Below, one piece after another: positions 37,363-46,390 of a DNA stretch of 64,000 bases (position 1 is the stretch's first letter; each line of letters begins with the position of its first letter). The position numbers were made by a program, and so were the translations under genes. Source of the DNA: Methylomonas sp. LL1. GTDB taxonomy: Bacteria > Pseudomonadota > Gammaproteobacteria > Methylococcales > Methylomonadaceae. The stretch covers positions 2,914,001 through 2,978,000 of the forward strand of contig NZ_CP064653.1 of NCBI RefSeq assembly GCF_015711015.1. The letters are read 5' to 3'. The notes under the pieces were generated by a model. The model was not told where the DNA came from, ran no database searches, and worked only from the letters and a program-made list of their open reading frames with translations.

Positions 37363-38031
37363 TCAAAACGGAAACCACGGACTCAATAAAATACGCCCTA
37401 TCCAGCCCACCTTGTTGGTGTCGGCTATTCCTCCTTCACCGGTATACATGATGGTGGCATCAGCCAACTTCGCTGACGACAGGCTATTGTTGGCGTCGAT
37501 ATCTATCGGGCGGACAATACCGGAAACCCGAATAAATTCGTCGCCATCGGTCAAGGTCACCCGTTTTTCGCCCCGCACCTTCAAGTTATTGTTCGGCAAG
37601 ACCTCCACCACGGTCACGCTGATGTCGCCGACCAAACTATTGCTTTGTTGCGCATCACCCTGTCCTTGAAAGGTTCGGTTAGCATTGATTTCGGTCTCCG
37701 GACTGTGCCCGAAAATCGTTGATGCGGCCACGCCGAACAGAGTCGGCGCGGTGATTGAAACATCGGCTTCCTTGGTCTCGCTGCTATCGGCTTTTTTGCG
37801 GGCGGTGGTAATTTCTTTCAGTTTGATGGTCAGAATATCACCGACCCTGCGGGCGGCATGATCCTCAAATAGGCGCATGTCATAACCCGCCTGATAGATA
37901 GCGCCATTACTCTGTGGCGGCGGCCGTAAATCGGCGGGCTGCACCGGCGCAAAATCCGGATCGCGTTTGGGTAAGGTTTCGCAGCCCAATAACGAGCCCG
38001 CCAACACCCCTATCAAGATAATTTTATTCAT
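37363..38031 (-). CDS. flgH: Flagellar L-ring lipoprotein FlgH
   Basis: A 222-residue outer-membrane lipoprotein. The signal peptide ends in the lipobox LLGC, with Cys17 lipidated. Then comes NGAIYQAGYDMRLFEDHAARRVGDILTIKLKE, the FlgH signature. The C-terminal half is beta-rich (GVVRPIDIDANNSL-type). It forms the L-ring around the rod. It starts 9 bp after flgG. Confidence 0.97.
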   Translation of the reverse strand: MNKIILIGVLAGSLLGCETLPKRDPDFAPVQPADLRPPPQSNGAIYQAGYDMRLFEDHAARRVGDILTIKLKEITTARKKADSSETKEADVSITAPTLFGVAASTIFGHSPETEINANRTFQGQGDAQQSNSLVGDISVTVVEVLPNNNLKVRGEKRVTLTDGDEFIRVSGIVRPIDIDANNSLSSAKLADATIMYTGEGGIADTNKVGWIGRILLSPWFPF

Positions 38032-38040
38032 GATCGACTC

Positions 38041-38829
38041 CTACAGCTGCTGGGTGACAAACGACAGCATTTCGTCGGTGGTGGAAATCGCCTTGGAATT
38101 CATCTCATAAGCGCGCTGGGTTTCTATCATATTGACCAGCTCTTCGACCACGTTGACATTCGAGGTTTCCAGCGAACCTTGAAAGGTTGAACCCAGTTCA
38201 TTGTCGCCGGGATTGCCGATCACCGGCTCGCCACTGGCAACTGTTTGCCGGAACAAATTTTCGCCGATCGGTTCCAGACCGGCGGGATTGATAAAATCGG
38301 CCAACTGAATCTGTCCGAGCTGAATCGCCGTCGGACTGCCCGGTTGCATCACGCTAATCGTGCCATCCCGGCCTATGGTCAAACTCATGGCATCCGGCGG
38401 CACGGTTATGGAGGGCTCCAGCGGCAAACCGCCGGCCGTGACCATCTGTCCGTTGGAATCGAGTTTGAATGAACCATCGCGGGTATAGTTGATGTCGCCG
38501 TTGGGCATCAGGATCTGCATGTAACCGCGGCCACTAATTGCCACATCCAACGAGTTTTCGGTTTGCTGAATATTCCCTTGGGTGTGCAGCTTTTCGGTAG
38601 CGACGGTTCTGACACCCGTACCTAGCTGCAAACCACTCGGCAACTGAGTGTTCTGCGTTGATTGCGCACCGGCCTGACGGATATTTTGATAAATCAGGTC
38701 TTCGAAAATAGGGCGGCCTTTTTTGAAGCCGGTGGTATTGACGTTGGCAAGGTTATTAGAGATAACCGCCATTCGGGTTTGTTGGGCATCGAGGCCGGAT
38801 TTGGCCACCCATAATGCACGCTCTGTCAT
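38041..38829 (-). CDS. flgG: Flagellar distal rod protein FlgG
   Basis: A 262-residue distal rod protein, the usual length. It begins [20 protein letters not shown] followed by the rod signature [13 protein letters not shown], and ends [21 protein letters not shown]. The middle has [22 protein letters not shown]. It is 50 bp downstream of flgF. Confidence 0.97.
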   Translation of the reverse strand: MTERALWVAKSGLDAQQTRMAVISNNLANVNTTGFKKGRPIFEDLIYQNIRQAGAQSTQNTQLPSGLQLGTGVRTVATEKLHTQGNIQQTENSLDVAISGRGYMQILMPNGDINYTRDGSFKLDSNGQMVTAGGLPLEPSITVPPDAMSLTIGRDGTISVMQPGSPTAIQLGQIQLADFINPAGLEPIGENLFRQTVASGEPVIGNPGDNELGSTFQGSLETSNVNVVEELVNMIETQRAYEMNSKAISTTDEMLSFVTQQL

Positions 38830-38879
38830 AACTGCCTCCTGACTGACATTTTTTTGTCTTACCAGGAGTTAAGCATACT

Positions 38880-39629
38880 TTATGCCATTTGCATCAACTT
38901 GGCGCTAAGCCCGGCATTGTCATCGACATTTTTCATCACTTTAGTTTGCAATTCAAAGCTGCGCGCCAGCTCGATCATTTCCACCATCGCCGACATGGCG
39001 TTAACGTTACTGCCTTCCAATGCGCCTTGCATCAGGTTGATATTGGCATCCGCCTGCACTGGCGGGCCTCCCGTTTGCTTCCTATGCATCAATCCGTCTT
39101 CACGCTTTTCCAGATTGCCATTACCCGGATTAGCCAACTTGATCCGATCGATTAATACCATGGTTGTCGCATTAGACCCTTCCGGAATGATACTGATGGT
39201 ACCGTCGCGGCCGATTTCAATTTTTTGCGCCGGCGGTATCGTGATCGGCAATCCGGTTTCGCCGACCAATTTCCGACCGGCACCGTTTTCCAACAAACGC
39301 TGCGGAGTGATGCGTAGTTCGCCGGCACGGGTATAAGCTTCGCTACCATCTTGCGCCTGTACCGCAAGCCAACCTTCGCCATTGATGGCGATATCCAGAT
39401 CGCGTCCGGTGGTTTGTATACCGCCCGACGACAAATCGCTGCCGGGCCGCTCCGTCATCGCATAAACGCGCGACGGATAACCCGGACCGAATGCCGGCAT
39501 GGCCCGAAATTGCTCTAAATCCGACTTAAACCCGACGGTTTGGGTGTTAGCCATATTATTGGCATTGGCGGATTGCGCCAGCAGCGTTTGCTTGGCGCCA
39601 TTCATTGCAATGTATAGACTACGGTCCAT
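38880..39629 (-). CDS. flgF: Flagellar proximal rod protein FlgF
   Basis: A 249-residue proximal rod protein. It starts MDRSLYIAMNGAKQTLL with the rod signature NANNMANTQTVGFKSD, and ends ELQTKVMKNVDDNAGLSAKLMQMA. I choose the ATG at 39629 because it matches the family start; the frame is open to 39725 but the extra 32 residues are antisense to the end of flgE. It is 16 bp after flgE. Confidence 0.96.
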   Translation of the reverse strand: MDRSLYIAMNGAKQTLLAQSANANNMANTQTVGFKSDLEQFRAMPAFGPGYPSRVYAMTERPGSDLSSGGIQTTGRDLDIAINGEGWLAVQAQDGSEAYTRAGELRITPQRLLENGAGRKLVGETGLPITIPPAQKIEIGRDGTISIIPEGSNATTMVLIDRIKLANPGNGNLEKREDGLMHRKQTGGPPVQADANINLMQGALEGSNVNAMSAMVEMIELARSFELQTKVMKNVDDNAGLSAKLMQMA

Positions 39630-39645
39630 GGCGGCTTTTCCTCGG

Positions 39646-40905
39646 CTAGATATTGAGTATGGCTTGCATGATGGTATTTTCGGTGGTAATGGTCTGTGCG
39701 TTGGCCTGATAGTGCTGTTGAGCAACGATCAGATTAACCAATTGCGCGGCCAAGTCTACGTTGGAACTTTCCAACGCTCCGGATTGAATCCCGCCAAAGT
39801 TGTTGGAGCCCGCTTCGCCGCGAATAGGCTCGCCCGAGTTGGCGCTCTGCCCCCAGGAAGTATCCCCTAGCTTCGCCAAGCCATTGACATTCGGGAACCG
39901 AGTCAAAGCCACCTTACCCACGGTTTGCGAACCGCCGTTGCTGAAACGAGCGAAAATAACCCCTTCATCGTCGATATCGATACCCGTCAAGCGTCCCGCC
40001 GGCAAACCGTTCTGTCTCATCGAGTTAACGCTGAATTTTTGTTGTACTTGGGTAGAACCGAAGTAATTCATGTCGCCAATCGCAATATCCGCCGCGCCGG
40101 TTGCCGGAGTAATAGTGTAATTGTTTAGGGTAAAAGTACCGTTGGCGGGCGTGATCAATTTACCGCCGGAATCGAATACCATCGTGCCCGATCCGACCGC
40201 ATTGGCGGCGTCAGTGCCATCTATGTAATGATTCACGGTCCAATCGGTAGTAGCCGCGGTGGATGCGCCTTTCACGAAATAAGTCGTCAAAGTATGTGGC
40301 GATCCCAACGAGTCGTAAATAGTGACCGATGTTTGACTGTTGTATGAATTATTATCCGTGGGATCGAAGGCTGCCGTAGGTATGGTGTCGTTGGCATTTA
40401 CGTTAACGACAAGCTCGACGGTATCGGTTGCCGCTGGCAAGCCGGTCAAGGTGTTGATTTGTACCGGCTGAGTCACGCCCACGCTAAATCCATCGGAAAC
40501 GGCCGTACCATTGGGTTTATAGACCAGTAATGCATTGCCTTGGTTATTCACCATATAACCGTCTTTATCCAGCTTGAATTCGCCCGCGCGGGTATACGAC
40601 AAATCATTGACTTCAGTTGGGCTTTTTGCCAAGGTAAAAAAACCTTCGCCGCTAATGGCTAAATCCAGATTATTGTCGGTAAACGACAAATTACCCTGAT
40701 TAAACTGCTGAGCAACGTTGGCCACCCTTACCCCAGCTCCGGGAGTGGTATTACTAACACCTCCCAAGCTGGTAGCATAAACATCGGCAAACTCCGAACG
40801 CGATTTTTTAAATCCGACGGTGTTGGCGTTGGCAATGTTATTGCCGGTAACCGCCAGATTGTTGGATGCGGCATTCAAGCCGCTGAGTGCTGTGGTAAAG
40901 GCCAT
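39646..40905 (-). CDS. flgE: Flagellar hook protein FlgE
   Basis: A 419-residue hook subunit. The N-terminus has ALSGLNAASNNLAVTGNNIANANTVGFKKS, and the C-terminus has LVNLIVAQQHYQANAQTITTENTIMQAILNI. The variable surface domain in between is rich in Thr, Asn and Asp. Length control and assembly need FlgD, encoded 12 bp upstream. Confidence 0.97.
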   Translation of the reverse strand: MAFTTALSGLNAASNNLAVTGNNIANANTVGFKKSRSEFADVYATSLGGVSNTTPGAGVRVANVAQQFNQGNLSFTDNNLDLAISGEGFFTLAKSPTEVNDLSYTRAGEFKLDKDGYMVNNQGNALLVYKPNGTAVSDGFSVGVTQPVQINTLTGLPAATDTVELVVNVNANDTIPTAAFDPTDNNSYNSQTSVTIYDSLGSPHTLTTYFVKGASTAATTDWTVNHYIDGTDAANAVGSGTMVFDSGGKLITPANGTFTLNNYTITPATGAADIAIGDMNYFGSTQVQQKFSVNSMRQNGLPAGRLTGIDIDDEGVIFARFSNGGSQTVGKVALTRFPNVNGLAKLGDTSWGQSANSGEPIRGEAGSNNFGGIQSGALESSNVDLAAQLVNLIVAQQHYQANAQTITTENTIMQAILNI

Positions 40906-40917
40906 GACGCTCTCCTA

Positions 40918-41601
40918 CTAAAGAATTTGTTTGATTTGATTAAATTTCACTGAACCCAAGCCGGTTAGATTGACTTGCAACCCGGTACTACCGCTACCCA
41001 TGGTTACGCTGCCAACCTTCGACTTAATATTGGTTGCCAATACCGTATTTTTGCCATCGAGCCAGGCGCTCGCCTCCACTTTGTAAACACCCGGATCCGC
41101 AAAATTACCGTCTTTATCCTTACCGTCCCATTCGAAGGCAGTCGTGCCCGCTGCTTGCGTGCCCAGATCGAGCTCTCTCACGGTTTCACCGGTTTTCGAA
41201 TTTATGATTTTCAGGCTGACATTGGTCGAACTGCTAGGCAACTCAAAATCGCCGGACACGTTGCCGCCGGCCCCCAACAAGGCTTCCTGGCTGGGGGCCG
41301 ACACATAACGTCCGACCAATCCCGCCGCTTGCAGGGCTTGATCGGAATTCATGGAGGTTGCAAAGTCCTTGAATGAGGCTTGTAATTCCTGAATACCGGA
41401 CACAGTGCTGAATTGAGCCATCTGCCCCAGAAAATCACCGTTTTCCATCGGCTTCATCGGATCCTGGTGTGTCAACTGCGTGGTCAGCAACTTCAAAAAC
41501 TCCTCTTGCCCCAGAGATTGCTTCTCGGCTTTTGTCGAACTGCCGGAACTGGTCGTGGCCAATCCCAAGCTATTAAAAGTATCCGTTATGCTGCTAGTCA
41601 T
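40918..41601 (-). CDS. flgD: Flagellar hook cap / scaffolding protein FlgD
   Basis: A 227-residue hook cap protein. The N-terminal block LGQEEFLKLLTTQLTHQDP with PMENGDFLGQMAQFSTVSGI is diagnostic. The C-terminal half has the tudor/fibronectin-like FlgD fold (TTAFEWDGKDKDGNFADPGVYKVEA). It starts 10 bp after flgC. Confidence 0.96.
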   Translation of the reverse strand: MTSSITDTFNSLGLATTSSGSSTKAEKQSLGQEEFLKLLTTQLTHQDPMKPMENGDFLGQMAQFSTVSGIQELQASFKDFATSMNSDQALQAAGLVGRYVSAPSQEALLGAGGNVSGDFELPSSSTNVSLKIINSKTGETVRELDLGTQAAGTTAFEWDGKDKDGNFADPGVYKVEASAWLDGKNTVLATNIKSKVGSVTMGSGSTGLQVNLTGLGSVKFNQIKQIL

Positions 41602-41611
41602 GGCTTATCCC

Positions 41612-42028
41612 TCACTGTCCCATTCTTAATGTTTGTAACATCAAATTCTTGGCGGTATTCAACACCTCGACATTGTTTTCGTAAGAACGCGAGGCGGACA
41701 TCATATTGGCCATTTCTTCAACCGTATTCACATTGGGCTTATAGATGTAGCCCAACTCATCCGCCATCGGATGATTCGGTGCATATTCCATCACCGGTGG
41801 CGCCTGACTCTCGACCACACCCAAAACATTGACACCAGCCGCCGCATTATTCTTCTCCATGATGTTTTTCAACTCGGCCGCGAACACCGGATGCCTTGAC
41901 TTGTAGACTTCATCGATGCTGCTGCTGATACTGTTGGCGTTGGAGATATTGCTGGCCACTAGATTCAAGCGGAGGTTTTGCGCATTCATGCCGCTACCGG
42001 CGATATTAAAAATGTTCATGGAAGACAT
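41612..42028 (-). CDS. flgC: Flagellar proximal rod protein FlgC
   Basis: A 138-residue rod protein. It shows FNIAGSGMNAQNLRLNLVASNISNAN at the start, YKSRHPVFAAEL, then GYIYKPNVNTVEEMANMMSASRSYENNVEVLNTAKNLM at the end. GGAGAATAATC precedes the ATG at 42028. It starts two bases after the flgB stop. Confidence 0.97.
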   Translation of the reverse strand: MSSMNIFNIAGSGMNAQNLRLNLVASNISNANSISSSIDEVYKSRHPVFAAELKNIMEKNNAAAGVNVLGVVESQAPPVMEYAPNHPMADELGYIYKPNVNTVEEMANMMSASRSYENNVEVLNTAKNLMLQTLRMGQ

Positions 42029-42030
42029 GA

Positions 42031-42423
42031 TTATTCTCCGCGTATGGCTGACATCAGCCCAGAAAATTTGTTATTGATGAAATTCAAACTGGCCTGATAC
42101 TGCACCGCGTTTTCCGCATATTTGGCTTGTTCTATATGCGCTTCGACCGTGTTGCCGTCCAAAGAGGCCTGCTGGGGATTTCGATATAACAAATCCGCGC
42201 CAAGCAAGGTTTGCGGACTTGTGATATGGCCTTCGCGAGTTCGCTGCAACCCGTTCTCCGGTCCCATGGTTTGCGACAGCACCGCTTTAAAGTCTAAATC
42301 GCGCGCCTTGTAATCCGGAGTGTCGGCATTAGCCAAGTTAGCGGCGAGAATTTCGCCACGCTTTTCACGCAATGCCAATGCTTGTGGATGAATGCCTAAG
42401 GCATTATTAAAATTGATAGCCAT
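42031..42423 (-). CDS. flgB: Flagellar proximal rod protein FlgB
   Basis: A 130-residue rod protein. NNALGIHPQALALREKRGEILAANLANADTPDYKARDLDF is the FlgB start, and QYQASLNFINNKFSGLMSAIRGE the end. The ATG at 42423 follows a perfect AGGAGGT site; a longer frame from 42459 is not needed. It is the first gene of the eleven-gene flg run. Confidence 0.96.
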   Translation of the reverse strand: MAINFNNALGIHPQALALREKRGEILAANLANADTPDYKARDLDFKAVLSQTMGPENGLQRTREGHITSPQTLLGADLLYRNPQQASLDGNTVEAHIEQAKYAENAVQYQASLNFINNKFSGLMSAIRGE

Positions 42424-42726
42424 GTTTGCCACCTCCTGTTTCCCAACAACAAGCAGCACCCATGCCAGAATAATTTAGTATTTAAATATCATAAAGATGA
42501 TGATTTCGTGCCACCGAACAAAAGTCAAAAATGCTTGCTTCGGCTAAGGCGGCAAAAAATTTCCGCCTAGGGGAGTCGTCAAGATTCTGACGAATTGATG
42601 CAATAACACAATTGTGCATACCCGGTTATTTTGAACTGACGCCCACGAAAAACGACCCGGGAAATCTAGCGACAAATCGATCGAGTCTCTAATTATCGCC
42701 AGAACACACAATTGCGTACGCTAGGG
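42424..42726. other. flgB upstream region
   Basis: 303 bp between the cheV stop and the flgB start. It contains the sigma-54-like element at 42498-42513 and no gene. The repeated ACACAATTGTGCAT / ACACAATTGCGTAC around 42606 and 42706 are short look-alike sequences that could be protein sites. Confidence 0.5.
42498..42513 (-). promoter_or_regulatory. Possible sigma-54 promoter of the flg operon
   Basis: On the minus strand the sequence reads TGGCACGAAATCATCA. The -24 half (TGGCACG) is perfect, but the -12 half is CATC rather than TTGC, losing the G of the conserved GC. Spacing is right, and it lies about 75 bp before the flgB start. Plausible because flgA nearby has a better copy. Confidence 0.4.
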
Positions 42727-43653
42727 TTAGAGTGCGTGGTGAGATCTGAGCTGTTTTTGAATCGCGGCCAAGAGAGAGTCGGGATCAAACTTGGCCAAAA
42801 ACTCATTGGCCCCGACTTTTTGCACCATCGCCGTATTAAAAACACCGCTTAACGAGGTATGCAAAATCAGGTAAATATCACGCATGGCCGGATCAGCCTT
42901 AATTTTGGTGGCCAAGGTATAGCCATCCATACGCGGCATTTCCACATCCGAAATGATCATGGCATAGCGTTCCTGAATTTTAATGCCATCCGCAACCAAC
43001 TGAGACAAATGCTCCCAGGCCTCCAGCCCGTCTTTTAATACCGTGCATTCGATACCGATCTGTTCGCAAACCCGTTTGACCTGATTACGCGCCACCGAGG
43101 AATCATCCACCACTAAAACATGATCATTTTTACCGGATACTTCTTGATCAATCGTTTCAGCCGCCGCTTCTTCCCGACCACCAATAACTTCTTTCATGAC
43201 CTTTTCTACGTCGATCACCTCGATCAACTCGCCTTCCACCTCGGTAACCGCTGTAAGATAACTTTCCCTGCCGGCGCCGGTAGGGGGCGCTTTGACTTGT
43301 TCCCAACCAATATTAATGATGCGATCCACCGACCCCACTAAAAAACCCTGAATGGAACGGTTATATTCGGTGACGATGACGTAACACCCCTCTTCCCGCG
43401 ACAACGGCCTCATGCCAATTGCCATCGAAAGATCAAGCACGGGTATGGTCTTACCCCGCAGGTGCGCCACCCCACAAATAACTGAATGGGAATTAGGGAT
43501 TTGAGTCAACGGCGGACATTGAATCACTTCTTGCACCTTAAAAACATTTATACCAAATCGTTGACGGCTCGCTAGTTTAAACAACAGCAATTCAAAGCGA
43601 TTGTGGCCCGCCAACTTAGTCCGCTGATCTACGCCCTCTAAGACTCCAGCCAT
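42727..43653 (-). CDS. cheV: Chemotaxis coupling protein CheV (CheW-REC)
   Basis: A 308-residue protein with a CheW-like coupling domain at residues 15-160 (FGINVFKVQEVIQ, GVAHLRGKTIPVLDLSMAIG) joined to a receiver domain at about 180-300. The receiver has the acidic pair in VLVVDDSS, the phosphorylatable Asp in MIISDVEMPRMDGY near residue 237, and LAKFDPD near the end. It links receptors to CheA and may buffer phosphate. It is monocistronic, with a sigma-28-like promoter 31 bp before its ATG. Confidence 0.95.
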   Translation of the reverse strand: MAGVLEGVDQRTKLAGHNRFELLLFKLASRQRFGINVFKVQEVIQCPPLTQIPNSHSVICGVAHLRGKTIPVLDLSMAIGMRPLSREEGCYVIVTEYNRSIQGFLVGSVDRIINIGWEQVKAPPTGAGRESYLTAVTEVEGELIEVIDVEKVMKEVIGGREEAAAETIDQEVSGKNDHVLVVDDSSVARNQVKRVCEQIGIECTVLKDGLEAWEHLSQLVADGIKIQERYAMIISDVEMPRMDGYTLATKIKADPAMRDIYLILHTSLSGVFNTAMVQKVGANEFLAKFDPDSLLAAIQKQLRSHHAL

Positions 43654-43683
43654 AAGCCCCCCTTAAAAAATATTAAAATAATT

Positions 43684-43710
43684 ATAGCGGCTTTACTCAG
43701 GCTTACTTTA
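43684..43710 (-). promoter_or_regulatory. Sigma-28 (FliA) promoter of cheV
   Basis: On the minus strand it reads TAAA-N15-GCCGCTAT, close to the FliA consensus TAAA-N15-GCCGATAA. The -10 is identical to the one before flgM. It ends 31 bp before the cheV start. Confidence 0.75.
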
Positions 43711-43719
43711 TTAATTTTC

Positions 43720-43735
43720 TGGTACGTTTACTGCT
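43720..43735 (+). promoter_or_regulatory. Sigma-54 promoter of flgA
   Basis: TGGTACGTTTACTGCT keeps GG-N10-GC and differs from TGGCAC-N5-TTGC by one base in each half. It lies 36 bp before the flgA start. It points away from cheV and its sigma-28 promoter, with only about 10 bp between the two elements. Confidence 0.65.
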
Positions 43736-43770
43736 TTATTCAGTAGGAAGTCAATAAACCGGCACCCGCC

Positions 43771-44463
43771 ATGAAAACGATCAACTTATATTTATGCTTG
43801 CTGCTATTACTAGATCAGGCCTGCCTTGCAAGTCCCGTGCAATCCTTACAAGCCATTCAGGATGCGGTAAATAATTTCGCGCAAACGGCGCTTGAACCGG
43901 GTGGGAATTATCAAATCAATACATTACAAATCGATCCCCGTTTACAACTCCCGGCTTGCGAACAAAATCTGGACATTTTTGCTCAGTCTGGGGAACTAAA
44001 ACCTGGCCGCAACACGATCGGGATTCGCTGCTCCGGCAGCAGTAACTGGACTATTTACAGCACGGTGTTAATCAAGTCGTTTAAAGAAGTTTTAGTGCTG
44101 ACAAAACCACTGAATAAAAATGAAACGATCAACCCTGAACAGTTAAAAATCGAAACTCGAGACACCGCCACGTTACAACAAGGCTACATCAGCAACCTTG
44201 AAGAAGTCATTAACAAACAAACTACCCGATTCATCCCGGCCGGTAGCGTGCTGACCAGAATGCATTATGCCGAACCCACCCTGATTAGACGTGGCGAGCG
44301 AGTCAATATCCAGTCGGGAAAAGCAGGATTAATGATCACAACAGCGGGCATAGCCATGGCGGATGGCATTAAAGGTCAGCAAATCAGTATCAAAAACGCC
44401 TCGTCGAAACGCATCATACAAGCCACGGTTATTAACCCTGGCTTAGTTTCGGTCTCTTTTTAA
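43771..44463 (+). CDS. flgA: Flagellar P-ring chaperone FlgA
   Basis: A 230-residue periplasmic chaperone for P-ring assembly. The signal peptide is MKTINLYLCLLLLLDQACLA, cleaved before SPVQS. The mature protein has the Cys pair in LPACEQ and IGIRCSG, then the SAF-like C-terminal domain (LNKNETINPEQLKIETRD; RGERVNIQSGKAGLMITTAGIAM). It is divergent from cheV and leads flgA-flgM-flgN-ycgR. Confidence 0.92.
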   Translation: MKTINLYLCLLLLLDQACLASPVQSLQAIQDAVNNFAQTALEPGGNYQINTLQIDPRLQLPACEQNLDIFAQSGELKPGRNTIGIRCSGSSNWTIYSTVLIKSFKEVLVLTKPLNKNETINPEQLKIETRDTATLQQGYISNLEEVINKQTTRFIPAGSVLTRMHYAEPTLIRRGERVNIQSGKAGLMITTAGIAMADGIKGQQISIKNASSKRIIQATVINPGLVSVSF

Positions 44464-44470
44464 ATCGGAT

Positions 44471-44497
44471 TAAAGGATTGCCCTATGTTGCCGCTAT
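44471..44497 (+). promoter_or_regulatory. Sigma-28 (FliA) promoter of flgM
   Basis: TAAA at 44471-44474, 15 bases, then GCCGCTAT at 44490-44497. It lies 34 bp before the flgM start, just after the flgA stop, so flgM can be transcribed both from flgA and as a late gene. Confidence 0.75.
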
Positions 44498-44531
44498 CAA
44501 AAGCAAGCAAAATCTTTACAGGAATTCCGTC

Positions 44532-44840
44532 ATGGCTATTCAATCCATTAATCCAAGCAATGTCACTAATACGACACTGCAAATCAAGTCGGCGAACAAG
44601 GGCGCGGTTGATTCTAAAAATCAGCCCATTAATACCGTTGCTAGTGACGACACCGTCAACATCACAAGCACTGCGCAAGACATCAAAAACGCCTCTGACG
44701 CAAGTTCTTCCGCCACCGTGAATGAAACACGCGTTGCCGAAATAAAGGCTGCATTACAAGCTGGCGACTATCAGATTGACCCGGACCGAGTTGCGGACAA
44801 AATGATGCAACTTGATAAAATACTACCGAACACCACTTAA
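44532..44840 (+). CDS. flgM: Anti-sigma-28 factor FlgM
   Basis: A 102-residue, largely unstructured protein that holds FliA until it is exported through the finished hook. The start AIQSINPSNVT and the C-terminal sigma-binding helices (VNETRVAEIKAALQAGDYQIDPDRVADKMMQLDK) match the family. I start at the ATG at 44532 with AGGA upstream; the longer frame from 44478 includes promoter sequence. flgN follows 4 bp later. Confidence 0.93.
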   Translation: MAIQSINPSNVTNTTLQIKSANKGAVDSKNQPINTVASDDTVNITSTAQDIKNASDASSSATVNETRVAEIKAALQAGDYQIDPDRVADKMMQLDKILPNTT

Positions 44841-44844
44841 CGCC

Positions 44845-45339
44845 ATGATAGAAAAAACCTTTCCAATCACAGAAAAATTGTTGGCAAATGGCCTTAAATC
44901 GACCCAAAAGTTGTTTGAGCTGCTGAGTGCGGAATACGAGCATCTGAAACAAAAAATCGATCCTGTTGTGTTGACCTCTCTTGCCACCAATAAAAAAGAC
45001 ACAGTTTTTCAGCTGGAGCAGTTTTCCAAACAACTGGGTCAAGTTCTTGCCACCGAAAAATTACTCATCAACCATGACGGGGTAATCAGTTATTTTTCAA
45101 AAGCAACGACTGTAGGTATCAATGTATCGAAATCATCTCAGTGCTGGCAGGAAATCACCACGCTATTAAAAAAGTGTCAATTATTAAACGAACAAAACGG
45201 CGCCAGCATTGATTTACTCAGCCGCCACACCCAACGCTCATTGCAAATCCTAAGAGGCAGATCACAACTGACCACCACTTATGGACCCGACGGAACCACT
45301 AGAAGCGAGCTGTTTTCACATACGCTTATTTCAGTGTAG
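44845..45339 (+). CDS. flgN: Flagellar export chaperone FlgN
   Basis: A 164-residue, all-helical protein in the position and size of FlgN, chaperone of FlgK and FlgL. Similarity is mostly in helix pattern (LLSAEYEHLKQKIDPVVLTSLATNKKDTVFQLEQF, then LLKKCQLLNEQNGASIDLL). The call rests partly on its place after flgM. It starts at the ATG at 44845, four bases after the flgM stop. Confidence 0.85.
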   Translation: MIEKTFPITEKLLANGLKSTQKLFELLSAEYEHLKQKIDPVVLTSLATNKKDTVFQLEQFSKQLGQVLATEKLLINHDGVISYFSKATTVGINVSKSSQCWQEITTLLKKCQLLNEQNGASIDLLSRHTQRSLQILRGRSQLTTTYGPDGTTRSELFSHTLISV

Positions 45340-45375
45340 ACTGAGCTCAGTTCAAAATATTCAGACCGGTTCAGC

Positions 45376-46155
45376 ATGTTTAATAAGCTTAAGAGATTGT
45401 TTGCCAAAGAGGAAACAGTTCAGACTACGGAAGATCAGGTTGATCTATCCCCTTTCGAAAATCCCAATTTCATTACCGATCCAGAGAAAATCGTAAATTT
45501 ACTAACGGAAATTGAGGCCGTCTCGCCTCTCTGTACGATACAGATCAATGATGTAGCTGATTACAACTCGTCTATTCTCGGCATCAAGGCCGACAAAAAC
45601 CTAATCATTCTTGACGAACTAATACCCAAGGAAGGTAATGCCGAGTTACAAAAAACCAAATCGCTAAAATTATCCACGTTTCACAAAGGCATCCATTTGT
45701 CATTCAATCTGTCTGAAATTGAAATGGGTTATTCACGTGGCATCACTTATTACAAAGCGGCTCTACCCGATCGAATCTTTTATCCACAACGCAGACGTTC
45801 TCCCCGCATAGAAATCAGTTCCATCGACATCGCCTTCAGCGGTGTTTCCGAGCGTACAGGTATATCCGTTACTGGGTATTTATTCGACTTATCCCGTGGT
45901 GGAGCCGGTATCGATCTACCAGTGAATCGCGCCAGAATTCAACGCGGTGACAAAATCAAAAACTGCAAAATTAGCTTTGATGATTACCAAATGGATTTTG
46001 ATTTATCGGTACGTTTCGTCAAGCCTGCTTCGATCAATTCTTCGAAAGTACAGATGGGGGGGTTTTTTGAAAATCTCTCTAGTAAGAGCCAGTCCAAACT
46101 TTCTTATTTCATAACGTCCTTAGAACGGGTGGAAATCAGAAAACAAAAAACCTAG
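45376..46155 (+). CDS. ycgR: Flagellar brake protein, c-di-GMP-binding YcgR
   Basis: A 259-residue two-domain protein. The N-terminal YcgR domain spans about residues 35-130. The PilZ domain starts at the c-di-GMP-binding RRRSPR (near residue 137), with the second motif DLSRGGAG near 172. On binding c-di-GMP such proteins slow the flagellar motor. It is the last gene of the flgAMN group, 36 bp after flgN. Both ligand-binding motifs are intact. Confidence 0.9.
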   Translation: MFNKLKRLFAKEETVQTTEDQVDLSPFENPNFITDPEKIVNLLTEIEAVSPLCTIQINDVADYNSSILGIKADKNLIILDELIPKEGNAELQKTKSLKLSTFHKGIHLSFNLSEIEMGYSRGITYYKAALPDRIFYPQRRRSPRIEISSIDIAFSGVSERTGISVTGYLFDLSRGGAGIDLPVNRARIQRGDKIKNCKISFDDYQMDFDLSVRFVKPASINSSKVQMGGFFENLSSKSQSKLSYFITSLERVEIRKQKT

Positions 46156-46390
46156 CCAAATCAAAACTCACAGATTGCGGGCAACACTTACCAAATCGAT
46201 TCAGCTCTAAGCAATTGATGTATGAACACTATTCTCAGCACATAGTTACGCAGCGTTAAGCTGTAAACTCGAAGTCGCGCGCAACAAATAACCATTGGTC
46301 GAACAACGTTCTGTGAATGAACACTTTGATAAGTTCCTGTATCACGCCAGAAGGCGAAATACGAAGCCCTTTCCATTGCATAAATATAAT

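Noticed and set aside
42424..42726. Second sigma-54-like match (GGCGGAAATTTTTTGC on the minus strand)
   Set aside because: The spacing between GG and GC is one base short, so it was not listed as a promoter.
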